This document shows positions 1-5,862 of a DNA stretch of 5,862 bases, piece after piece. The stretch is taken from assembly GCA_903874575.1 (NCBI GenBank), contig CAIQSZ010000478.1, positions 1 to 5,862 of the forward strand. The letters are read 5' to 3'. Origin of the DNA: an uncultured Elusimicrobia bacterium (lineage in GTDB: Bacteria > Elusimicrobiota > Elusimicrobia > UBA1565 > UBA9628). A program made the position numbers and the translations under genes. Below the pieces are notes generated by a model. That model was not told where the DNA came from, ran no database searches, and was given only the letters and a program-made list of their open reading frames with translations. The stretch's first letter is position 1; each line of letters opens with the position of its first letter.

Positions 1-193
1 AGCCCTCCTCAAAACTCTCAAGGCCGTGGACAAGATCCTGACGACCGGCGGCTTGTACGGCACCATCACCGGCTTTCGCGGCGAGGATCTTGAAGTTCAG
101 TTCTCTCAGACCGTGAAGCTCACCGTGGCCCGCTCCGCCGTCTCGCGGGTCGTCTCCAACGAGGCCGTCGCCAAGACCGGCGCGGCCGTCTAA
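1..193 (+). CDS. yajC: YajC, Sec translocase accessory subunit (3' end only)
   Basis: This is the C-terminal 63 residues of an open frame cut by the window start and ending at TAA 191-193. It reads ...KILTTGGLYGTITGFRGEDLEV..., then TVKLTVARSAVSRVV. The TTGG-x-x-GT-I pattern, followed by a short beta-rich stretch ending in a basic 'V-x-V-x-R-x-A-V' segment, is the cytosolic C-terminal half of YajC. YajC is a small single-pass inner-membrane protein that associates with SecD and SecF. The N-terminal membrane helix lies upstream and is not visible. The assignment rests on this motif plus position: yajC-secD-secF is a common bacterial gene order, and secD follows after only 21 bases. Confidence 0.88.
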   Translation, partial: ALLKTLKAVDKILTTGGLYGTITGFRGEDLEVQFSQTVKLTVARSAVSRVVSNEAVAKTGAAV

Positions 194-214
194 TCCCGAG
201 AAGGATCACCCGAA

Positions 215-1630
215 ATGATCAAGGACCCGAAGTGGAAGTGGGCCGGACTGCTCGTCCTCGTCGTCGGCTCGCTGTTCCTGCTGTCTCCGTCCGTGAACTG
301 GTATATGATGGACGCCGCCGAGCGGACGAAACTCGAGACCCTGCGCGAAAGGCCGAAGTACCTGGTGAACCTCGGGCTGGACCTTAAGGGCGGCACGCAC
401 ATGGTCATGGAGCTGGAGGTCGACAAGCTCGACGCCAAGACTCCCCTCAACGAGGCGATGACCCAGGCCATCGAGATCATCCGAAACCGCGTCGACCAGT
501 TCGGCGTGGCCGAGCCCTTGATCGTGCGCCAGGGCGCGCGTTGGATCGTCGTCCAACTGCCCGGCGTCACTGATTCCGCGCACGCCAAGGAACTGGTCGG
601 AAAGACCGCGATGCTCGAGTTCCGCATGGTCGACGATTCCGAAAAGGGCCGCTCGGCGCTGAGCAAGATGCTGGAGGCCGGCAATCCGTTCGTCGGCGCC
701 GAGGTTTCCACCGCCGCCGCGAAACTGGTTCCCGAGGGTCTGACCTTGGCGGCGGGCAAGGGCGGCGAGGCCTTCCTCCTCCACCGAGAGGTGCCGCTGA
801 CCGGCGCCCAACTGGAGACCGCGAAGGTTGAGACGGGCGGCGAGTACGGCATGCCCGTGGTCGCCTTCAAGTTCAAGCCCGAGTTCGCATCGAAGTTCTC
901 GGCGCTGACCCAGGCCAACGTCGGCAAGCGCATGGCCATCGTCCTTGACGGAGTCGTCTTTTCGGCGCCGGTCATCAAAGGCCGCATCGGCGGCGGGTCG
1001 GGCATTATCGAGGGCCAGTTCACCCCCGAGGACGCGCGCAGTCTCGCCATCGTCCTGCGCGCGGGCGCCCTGCCGGCGCCCGTGAAGGTCATCGAGGAGC
1101 GCGTCGTCGGCCCCTCCGTTGGCGAGGACTCGGTCAAGGACGGTCTGCGTTCGTCCATCATCGGCTTCGCGCTCGTCGTTCTCTTCATGGTCGTCTACTA
1201 CCGGGCCTCCGGCGTGGTCGCCATCATCGCGCTGGCGCTGAACCTCATCGTCATGCTGGCGACGATGGCGTATTTGCGCTCGACGCTGACGCTGCCGGGC
1301 ATGGCGGGCATCATTCTCTCGCTGGCCATGGCGGTCGACGCGAACGTGCTGATCTTCGAGCGCATCCGGGAGGAACTCAGGTTGGGCAAGCTGGTCAAGC
1401 ACGCCATCCATGTCGGCTACGACCGCGCCTGGACGGCCATCCTGGACTCGCACATGACCTCGCTGATCTCTTCGGCGTTCCTGTTCCAGTTCGGCACGGG
1501 GCCCATCAAGGGCTTCGCCGTCACGCTGTGCATCGGCCTGGTGCTGTCTTTGTTCACGGCGACCGTCGTCACCCGCATGATCTTCGACTATTTCCTCGAG
1601 CACAACGAGGTTGAGGAGCTCTCGATCTAA
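215..1630 (+). CDS. secD: Protein translocase subunit SecD
   Basis: SecD, 471 residues, forms with SecF the proton-motive-force-driven RND-type accessory complex that pulls exported proteins out of SecYEG on the periplasmic side. A membrane helix lies at about residues 10-25. The LGLDLKGG signature at 53-60 opens the periplasmic P1 head domain. A conserved block at about 237-306 (IVLDGVVFSAPVI, then RAGALPAPVKVIEERVVGPSVGEDSV) precedes the five C-terminal membrane helices, which begin near 311. VDANVLIFERIREE at 374-387 carries the intramembrane Asp (D375) that family knowledge assigns to proton coupling. The protein is a compact form, shorter than the roughly 615 residues of E. coli SecD, and is separate from SecF, unlike the fused Bacillus SecDF. 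The ATG start is supported by GAGAAGGA at 198-205, nine bases upstream. The stop overlaps the secF start by one base (TAATG). Very secure. Confidence 0.98.
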   Translation: MIKDPKWKWAGLLVLVVGSLFLLSPSVNWYMMDAAERTKLETLRERPKYLVNLGLDLKGGTHMVMELEVDKLDAKTPLNEAMTQAIEIIRNRVDQFGVAEPLIVRQGARWIVVQLPGVTDSAHAKELVGKTAMLEFRMVDDSEKGRSALSKMLEAGNPFVGAEVSTAAAKLVPEGLTLAAGKGGEAFLLHREVPLTGAQLETAKVETGGEYGMPVVAFKFKPEFASKFSALTQANVGKRMAIVLDGVVFSAPVIKGRIGGGSGIIEGQFTPEDARSLAIVLRAGALPAPVKVIEERVVGPSVGEDSVKDGLRSSIIGFALVVLFMVVYYRASGVVAIIALALNLIVMLATMAYLRSTLTLPGMAGIILSLAMAVDANVLIFERIREELRLGKLVKHAIHVGYDRAWTAILDSHMTSLISSAFLFQFGTGPIKGFAVTLCIGLVLSLFTATVVTRMIFDYFLEHNEVEELSI

Positions 1631-2550
1631 TGGAACTGTTCAAAAAGCCGGACATCGACTTCATCGGCCTGCGCTGGATTCCGATCGGCATCTCGGCGGT
1701 CGTCGTCGTCGGCGGCCTTGCCGCCATGGCGATCAAGGGCTTCAACTACTCGATTGAGTTCACGGGCGGAAGTCTCCTGCAGGTAAGTTATCCCGCCGGG
1801 TCCAAGGCCGACGTGGACGGGGTGCGCGGCACTCTGGAGAAAGCCGGGCTGCCGGTCGAGGTCCAGTCCGTCGTGGCCGATCACCCGACCTTCATCGTCC
1901 GCGTGAAGAGCCAAGAGGACGAGGCCGCCGTGGGCGTCTTCGCCGAAAAGACCCTGGACGCTCTGACCAAGGCGTCGCCGGAGATGAAGCCGACCCTGGA
2001 CCGCAAGGACGTCATCGGTCCCGTCGTCGGCAAGGACCTGAGGCGCAGGACGTTGTGGGCCATCTTTTGGAGCCTGTTCGGCATCGTGCTCTACGTCGCC
2101 TACCGCTTCGAGAACCCGATCTGGGGCATCACGGGCGTCATCGCCTTGTTCCACGACGTGATCGGCGTGGCGGGCGTCTTCGCGCTCCTCGGCCTGCAGG
2201 TGGATCTGCTCATCGTGACCGCGCTGATCACCATCGCGGGCTATTCGATCAGCGACACCATCGTCATCTTCGACCGCATGCGGGAGAAGCTGCATACCGA
2301 GCGAGGCCTTCCTCTCGACGCGCTCATCAACTCCTCGATGAACGAGACGCTGTCGCGTACGGTCATAACGGTCTTGCTCGTGCAGATCGTCTGCGTCGTC
2401 CTGTGGCTGGCGGGCGGGCCCGTCCTGCGCGACTTCGCGTTCGCCATGGTCATCGGCAACATCCTCGGGACCTATTCCTCGATCGGCGTCGCGGCGCCGC
2501 TGGTCTTCGAGTATCAGACGCGCTTCGGCGGAGGCCGCCGCCGCCCGTGA
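1630..2550 (+). CDS. secF: Protein translocase subunit SecF
   Basis: SecF, 306 residues, is the partner of SecD in the inner-membrane export motor. Visible in order are an N-terminal membrane helix at about 15-35 and the SIEFTGGSLLQV motif at 41-52, which starts the short periplasmic domain (to about 130). Next come VIGPVVGKDLRRR at 128-140 and five membrane helices from about 141 onward. GYSISDTIVIFDRMREK at 204-220 holds the conserved intramembrane Asp (D209). NETLSRTVITVLL at 238-250 holds the conserved Arg (R243) that, by family knowledge, works with the SecD and SecF aspartates in proton transfer. Length is normal for the family. The ATG shares its first base with the secD stop, and GAGGAG at 1613-1618 supplies a ribosome site, so coupled translation in a 1:1 ratio is likely. 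The C-terminus ends in a Gly/Arg-rich tail (GGGRRRP) overlapping the next start. Confidence 0.98.
   Translation: MELFKKPDIDFIGLRWIPIGISAVVVVGGLAAMAIKGFNYSIEFTGGSLLQVSYPAGSKADVDGVRGTLEKAGLPVEVQSVVADHPTFIVRVKSQEDEAAVGVFAEKTLDALTKASPEMKPTLDRKDVIGPVVGKDLRRRTLWAIFWSLFGIVLYVAYRFENPIWGITGVIALFHDVIGVAGVFALLGLQVDLLIVTALITIAGYSISDTIVIFDRMREKLHTERGLPLDALINSSMNETLSRTVITVLLVQIVCVVLWLAGGPVLRDFAFAMVIGNILGTYSSIGVAAPLVFEYQTRFGGGRRRP
2530..2534 (+). promoter_or_regulatory. Shine-Dalgarno (GGAGG) that fixes the GTG start of the unrecognised gene
   Basis: GGAGG inside the last codons of secF lies twelve bases before the GTG at 2547. No ATG exists in this frame between here and the conserved-looking N-terminus, so this site is the main argument for the GTG start. 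Spacing is slightly long but acceptable. Confidence 0.55.
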
Positions 2551-3110
2551 GAAAGATCAAGGGCTTCAAGCTCGTCCTGAGGCCCCACGAGGTGAAGCGC
2601 CGCGCCAAGAAGGCCGGCGTGGACCTGGAGGTTTCGGGCCTGCCCGAGCCGGCCCTGCTCAAGACCTTGGAGCGCCTGGCGAAAACGCTGACGGCCGGAG
2701 TCCTGTTCGACACCTTCGGGCATCCCGACCCGGAGCAATCCATCCTTTCGCCCATGCCGGGCCTGGCGTACAGCCTTATCCTGGCCTCCCTGGGCGAGTC
2801 CTTCACCCCCGAACTGCGCGCCAAGGAAGACTCCGTTCCCGAGAAACTCTGGCCCGTCCTGGAAGAAGTCGGCCTGGACGAATGCGTGAGATTCGCGTCG
2901 AACATCCTCGCCGACGAGGCCGAGAAGGACAACTGCGAGCTTTCTCCGATCACGGAACTCTCCGACGCTCCCGCGCTGGAGGCCGCGATCCGCAAACTCG
3001 ACGGCGGCAAGCTCGGCGTGGCTCTCGCCGACGCGAAGCTCGCGCCCGCGGCCTCGCTCGTCGTGAGCCTCTCCTGGCTCGCGAAGTCGAAGGCCAAGGG
3101 CCGCAAGTAG
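2547..3110 (+). CDS. Unrecognised soluble protein, 187 aa, GTG start, inside the sec-LPS operon
   Basis: I do not recognise this family. The frame is open well upstream inside secF, but protein-like sequence begins at the GTG at 2547, which overlaps the secF stop in a GTGA arrangement and has GGAGG at 2530-2534 twelve bases before it. The product starts with a basic segment (MRKIKGFKLVLRPHEVKRRAKKAGVDLE, broken at residue 20 by nothing visible), then a predicted helical stretch at 36-52. A Pro/Gly-containing stretch at 58-72 (GHPDPEQSILSPMPGLA) and an acidic helical region at 88-146 with two cysteines (C113, C130) follow. The end is a Lys-rich tail (AKSKAKGRK). There is no signal peptide and no clear membrane helix, so a cytosolic protein is expected. 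The stop overlaps the next gene's GTG by one base. Being embedded in a coupled operon argues that it is a real, expressed gene. A role linked to Sec or to envelope lipid assembly would be inference from location only. Confidence 0.85.
   Translation: MRKIKGFKLVLRPHEVKRRAKKAGVDLEVSGLPEPALLKTLERLAKTLTAGVLFDTFGHPDPEQSILSPMPGLAYSLILASLGESFTPELRAKEDSVPEKLWPVLEEVGLDECVRFASNILADEAEKDNCELSPITELSDAPALEAAIRKLDGGKLGVALADAKLAPAASLVVSLSWLAKSKAKGRK
3096..3100 (+). promoter_or_regulatory. Shine-Dalgarno (AAGGG) for the GTG start of the acyltransferase gene
   Basis: AAGGG lies nine bases before the GTG at 3110, inside the Lys-rich end of the preceding gene. It supports GTG 3110 over the in-frame ATG at 2882, which would put about 76 extra arginine-rich residues in front of the conserved domain. 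Confidence 0.5.
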
Positions 3111-3739
3111 TGCTGCGCCGCCTCGTCCCCTATCTCGCCTACGCGTTCGTGACCGTCGTCGGCTGGACTTCCCGCGTCCGCGTCGTGCGCGGCGAGATCC
3201 GCGAGCGCCTGTGGGCCAAAAAGCAGAGGTTCATCTACGCGTTCTGGCACCAGCGACAGGTTTTTTTCACCTGGAGCCATCGGGGCGCGAGGGCCGCGGT
3301 GCTGGTGTCCAAATCCAAGGACGGCGAGATGATCGCCGAGACCATGCGCCTGTCCCGCATCAACGCCGTGCGCGGCTCCTCTTCTCGCGGCGGCGCGGCC
3401 GCCGCCCGCGAGATGGTCGCGATCCTGGGTTCGGGCTGGGACGTCGGCATCACGCCCGACGGTCCGAAGGGTCCGGCGCGCCGGGTCAAGGACGGGACCG
3501 TGCGGGTCGCCCAGATGTCCGGCGCGCCTATCGTTCCCATCGCCAACGCGCAGTCGCGCCGTTTCGTGATCCTAAGGGCCTGGGACCATTTTCACATTCC
3601 CCTCCCGTTCAGCCGCGCCGTCGTCGTCTACGGCGAGCCGATCTTCGTCGGGCCGGACGACGACCTGGGCGAAAAGGCCGCCGAGGTCGCGGCGGCTTTG
3701 GACGCGGTCACCTCGGAGGCCGACCAGCTCGTCGCATGA
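3110..3739 (+). CDS. DUF374-family lysophospholipid acyltransferase-like protein
   Basis: This 209-residue protein is of the DUF374 branch of the LPLAT acyltransferase superfamily. These proteins are thought to transfer a fatty acyl chain to a lipid acceptor at the inner membrane. Sequence signs are a hydrophobic N-terminus at about 5-20 and AFWHQRQVFF at 44-53, with H47 in the position of the LPLAT catalytic His. Also present are LVSKSKDGEMIAE at 65-77, VRGSSSRGG at 87-95, GITPDGPKGPARRVKDG at 113-129 and APIVPIA at 139-145. That set is diagnostic of DUF374. Length is typical. The GTG start overlaps the previous stop by one base (TAGTG), and the stop overlaps the waaA ATG by four (ATGA). DUF374 genes commonly sit directly next to waaA, for example in alphaproteobacteria, so a late acylation step in lipid A or Kdo-lipid A is a plausible inference. 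The actual acceptor cannot be read from the sequence. Confidence 0.92.
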   Translation: MLRRLVPYLAYAFVTVVGWTSRVRVVRGEIRERLWAKKQRFIYAFWHQRQVFFTWSHRGARAAVLVSKSKDGEMIAETMRLSRINAVRGSSSRGGAAAAREMVAILGSGWDVGITPDGPKGPARRVKDGTVRVAQMSGAPIVPIANAQSRRFVILRAWDHFHIPLPFSRAVVVYGEPIFVGPDDDLGEKAAEVAAALDAVTSEADQLVA

Positions 3740-5028
3740 GCTTCGCGCTCCTGGCGCTGGAGACTTTGCTCGCTCCGATCGCCGCCCTCGGCGTCGCGCT
3801 GGCTTTTCTGTTCTCGCGTCGCCGGGGGGTCCTCTCGGGTCTCCTCTCCGAAATCCCGGAGCGCCTCGGGATGCTTTCCCAGGAAGGCCGGCTCGAACTG
3901 ACGGGTCGAAAGGTCTATTGGTTCCACGCCGCTTCGGCGGGAGAGGTCGCCGGCCTGGCCCCCGTCTTCGGCGCGCTGCGGGCCCGCAAAGACCCGCCCG
4001 CGGTGCTGGTCACCACGATGACGGTCGCGGGCCGCGACGCCGCGCGCCGCGACGCGAACGTGACGTGGGCCCAACTGGCCCCCCTGGACTCGTGGCCGTG
4101 CGTCGCATCTTTCCTGCGTGAAACGAAGCCGTCTCGTCTCATATTGACCGAGACCGAACTCTGGCCGAGCACCCTCGTGCTGGCCGCTCGAGCCGGTCTG
4201 CGTCCCGCGCTGATCAATGCGCGCCTCACCGCGCGCAGCCTGCCGCGCTACCGCGCCGCCGCCTTCCTCCTGCGGCCGGCGCTGGATTCGTTGGACGTCG
4301 TCCTGGCTCAGAGCGAGGCTGACGCCGCCCGCTTCCGCGCGTTGGGCATCCCCGCGGCCCGCATCAACGTTCTAGGCAACACCAAATACGACCGCGACCC
4401 GGCTCCCGCCGACGGAGAAGCCGTCGCCCGCGCGCTGGCTTTGCTGGGTTGGGACGCGGCGCCGCTGTTCGTGGCCGGGAGCACGCATCCCGTCGAGGAA
4501 GACCTGATCCTGGATGCCTTCATGGCCGTCGTGAAGACGAGTCCGGGGCTGCGGTTGGTCATCGCTCCGCGTCACGTCGAACGCGCCCCTCAGACGCTGG
4601 CGTCGGCGCTTGCGCGCGGACTGACGGCGGCGACCTGGAGCGCGCTCGACGCCGCTCCGAAGGCCCCTGAGGTCTTGGTTCTGGACATGATGGGCGCGCT
4701 GGGCGCGTTCTGGCCCCGAGCGTCCGTCGCTTTCGTCGGCGGGACTTTGGTTCCCGTCGGAGGCCACAACCTGCTGGAGCCCGCGCAGGCGGGCGTGCCC
4801 GTCCTGTTCGGCCCGCACACGCGCCACATCGAGCATCCGGCGCACCTCCTGGAAAACGGCGGCGGCGGACTGCGCACGGCCGACGGACCCGCCTTATACG
4901 CCGCGCTCTCGGAACTGATGGGCGACCGCGAGAGGGCTCGCGCCCTCGGCGCCAAGGCGCGAGAGTCGTCCGCGCGCCTGCGCGGCGCCTCCGCGCGCAC
5001 TCTGGACCTCCTGGGGATGTCCGCTTGA
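3736..5028 (+). CDS. waaA: 3-deoxy-D-manno-octulosonic acid (Kdo) transferase
   Basis: Family GT30 Kdo transferase, 430 residues, moves Kdo from CMP-Kdo onto the lipid A precursor on the cytosolic face of the inner membrane. An N-terminal hydrophobic anchor at about 4-27 is followed by RRR. YWFHAASAGEVAGLAPV at 61-77 contains the family's catalytic-loop Glu (E70). LTETELWPS at 137-145 and INARLTARS at 160-168 complete the N-terminal Rossmann domain. In the C-terminal domain are VLGNTKYDRDP at 212-222, VAGSTHPVEED at 246-256, IAPRHVER at 276-283, FVGGTLVPVGGHNLLEPAQAGVPVLFGPHT at 333-362 (in two adjoining motifs) and a final helical region. Length is normal. The frame is open upstream to 3211, but family-like sequence begins at ATG 3736, which overlaps the acyltransferase stop and has GGAGG at 3715-3719. 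Whether it adds one, two or more Kdo residues cannot be told from sequence. Confidence 0.97.
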   Translation: MSFALLALETLLAPIAALGVALAFLFSRRRGVLSGLLSEIPERLGMLSQEGRLELTGRKVYWFHAASAGEVAGLAPVFGALRARKDPPAVLVTTMTVAGRDAARRDANVTWAQLAPLDSWPCVASFLRETKPSRLILTETELWPSTLVLAARAGLRPALINARLTARSLPRYRAAAFLLRPALDSLDVVLAQSEADAARFRALGIPAARINVLGNTKYDRDPAPADGEAVARALALLGWDAAPLFVAGSTHPVEEDLILDAFMAVVKTSPGLRLVIAPRHVERAPQTLASALARGLTAATWSALDAAPKAPEVLVLDMMGALGAFWPRASVAFVGGTLVPVGGHNLLEPAQAGVPVLFGPHTRHIEHPAHLLENGGGGLRTADGPALYAALSELMGDRERARALGAKARESSARLRGASARTLDLLGMSA

Positions 5029-5040
5029 GCCCGGCCGAAA

Positions 5041-5049
5041 TGGTAAAAT
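5041..5049 (+). promoter_or_regulatory. Putative extended -10 promoter (TGGTAAAAT)
   Basis: TGGTAAAAT matches an extended -10 element (TG-n-TATAAT) with one mismatch in the hexamer. It sits in a conspicuous AT-rich island (about 5037-5049) between waaA and the GT9 frame, in otherwise GC-rich DNA. No good -35 is seen at 16-18 bp; TTGAGC at 5025-5030 is only 13 bp away, and extended -10 promoters often lack one. A transcript would start about six to eight bases downstream, near 5055-5057. That coincides with the CTG at 5056 where the GT9 frame begins, which would make a leaderless mRNA. This is a motif match only. Confidence 0.45.
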
Positions 5050-5055
5050 CGGCCT

Positions 5056-5862
5056 CTGGCCCCGAAGATACTCGTCATCCGACTATCGTCCTTGGGCGAT
5101 GTCGTCCTTACCGGCCCGGTCTATAAGAGCCTGAAAGCGCGCTGGCCGGATGCGCGGATCTGCGTCCTGGTCAAGCCGCAGTTCGCGGCCGTCCTCGATG
5201 GACATGCGGGCGTGGATCAGGTTCTGCGCTGGCGGGGCTTCTTCGACGCTTTGCGCCGCATCCGAGCGGGCGGCTTCACTCATCTTCTCGACCTTCACGC
5301 CACGCCGCGCTCGCGATTGCTGTGCGCCTTATCGAACGTGCCGACGCGCGCGGCTTACCGCAAGGACGCGCTGGCGCGGCGTCTGTTCGTGGCTTTCGGT
5401 CTCTCCTCGCCCGCCCTTCAGCGTCACACCGTCGACCGCTACCTGGAAGCGCTGTCTTCCTGGGACGTGCCTCCCGCCGGTGATCCTGCCCCGTCTCCGG
5501 CCGATTGGGGAGGCCGAGGCGACGCGCGCGGCGCGCGGCGCGTGCTGGTCCTGCAGACCTCGTTTCTAGGCGACAGCCTGCTCACCCTGCCGCTGTTGCG
5601 CCGCCTCCGGGAGAGCCTGCCCGGCGCGGAATTATCCGTGCTGACTTTGCCGAAACACGCCGACGTGTTCCGCGGCTCGGGATGGGTCGACGAGGTGATT
5701 TTAGACGACAAGCATGGAGCGCACGGCGGACTTACGGGTCCGTGGAGGATCGCCGCGCGGCTGAAGTCGGGAAAATTCGATCTGGCGGTCGTTCCCCACC
5801 GCTCGTTCCGATCCGCGTTAGTGGCGCGGCTGGCGGGGATTCCTCGTCGGGTGGGCTTTGCC
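5056..5862 (+). CDS. Tandem GT9 (heptosyltransferase-like) protein, non-ATG start, 3' end beyond window
   Basis: A frame open from the stop at 5044-5046 to the window edge has no in-frame ATG or GTG before its first conserved block. Numbering from CTG 5056, residues 4-134 form a GT9 N-terminal domain. KILVIRLSSLGDVVLTGPVY at 4-23 carries the loop Asp D15, equivalent to catalytic D13 of E. coli WaaC. HLLDLHATPRSRLL follows at 76-89 and RHTVDRYLEAL at 123-133. A Pro/Gly/Ala-rich linker (about 136-160) leads straight into a second GT9 N-terminal domain: VLVLQTSFLGDSLLTLPLL at 163-181 (D173), then VDEVILDDKHG and PHRSFRSALVARLAGIPRR at 247-265. The second copy resembles ADP-heptose:LPS heptosyltransferase II; its C-terminal domain would lie outside the window. 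Behind waaA, a role in adding heptose to the Kdo core is expected. The first copy has no C-terminal (sugar-nucleotide) domain. No Shine-Dalgarno is visible. The family call is firm; the start and functional state are not. Confidence 0.8.
   Translation, partial: MAPKILVIRLSSLGDVVLTGPVYKSLKARWPDARICVLVKPQFAAVLDGHAGVDQVLRWRGFFDALRRIRAGGFTHLLDLHATPRSRLLCALSNVPTRAAYRKDALARRLFVAFGLSSPALQRHTVDRYLEALSSWDVPPAGDPAPSPADWGGRGDARGARRVLVLQTSFLGDSLLTLPLLRRLRESLPGAELSVLTLPKHADVFRGSGWVDEVILDDKHGAHGGLTGPWRIAARLKSGKFDLAVVPHRSFRSALVARLAGIPRRVGFA

Noticed and set aside
206..1603. Long minus-strand open frame (465 codons) opposite secD, plus several others antisense to secF, the unrecognised gene and waaA
   Set aside because: The products are Arg/Asp/Gln/His-rich low-complexity sequences without any family motif. 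Such frames are expected opposite GC-rich genes with strong third-position GC bias, and the plus strand has an unmistakable gene in each case.
2055..2546. Upstream ATG extension of the unrecognised gene into secF
   Set aside because: The extension is Arg/His/Pro-rich out-of-frame secF sequence. The GTG at 2547 with GGAGG gives a protein-like N-terminus.
2882..3109. Upstream ATG start for the acyltransferase
   Set aside because: It adds an Arg-rich stretch that is only the shifted frame of the preceding gene. GTG 3110 with AAGGG begins at the normal family N-terminus.
3261..3267. Run of seven T as a possible intrinsic terminator
   Set aside because: No GC-rich hairpin stands directly before it, and it lies inside the coding sequence as Val-Phe-Phe of the acyltransferase. 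At most it is a homopolymer where indel errors could occur.
3211..3735. 605-codon version of waaA starting inside the acyltransferase gene
   Set aside because: The first 175 residues are out-of-frame acyltransferase sequence without motifs. WaaA of normal length starts at ATG 3736.
5150..5569. 139-codon plus-strand open frame with an ATG inside the GT9 region
   Set aside because: It is in another frame, rich in Arg/Ser/Cys without motifs. The GT9 frame across the same bases carries two clear sets of family motifs.

Overview
The window is a dense, all-plus-strand stretch of high-GC (about two-thirds G+C by eye) DNA from a Gram-negative (diderm) bacterium. The evidence for that is an LPS-core set (Kdo transferase, a DUF374-type acyltransferase, an ADP-heptose-transferase-like protein) directly behind the SecDF accessory translocase. 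Taxonomy is not decided by anything I can read. The compact separate SecD and SecF and the unrecognised gene between secF and the LPS genes would fit a non-proteobacterial diderm phylum such as Elusimicrobiota, but that is a weak guess.

Layout: 1-193 is the 3' end of yajC. 215-1630 is secD, 1630-2550 is secF, and 2547-3110 encodes an unrecognised soluble 187-residue protein starting at GTG. 3110-3739 is a DUF374-family lysophospholipid acyltransferase-like protein, also starting at GTG. 3736-5028 is waaA (kdtA). From about 5056 to the window end runs a glycosyltransferase family 9 reading frame without a standard start codon. Five of the six junctions are 21 nt or shorter and four are 1- or 4-base start/stop overlaps (TAATG, GTGA, TAGTG, ATGA). 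yajC to waaA therefore reads as one translationally coupled operon that joins protein export to outer-membrane lipid and LPS assembly.

The part that deserves attention is 5029-5862. Just after waaA lies a short AT-rich island with an extended -10 promoter-like motif and no Shine-Dalgarno. Behind it an open frame continues for 269 codons to the window edge without any in-frame ATG. It encodes two consecutive GT9 N-terminal (acceptor-side) domains, each with its own (S/F)LGD catalytic-loop motif, joined by a Pro/Gly/Ala-rich linker. The first copy has no C-terminal nucleotide-sugar domain before the second begins. The rest of the window is ordinary, well-conserved housekeeping sequence; I see no mobile element, CRISPR array, RNA gene or convincing terminator.
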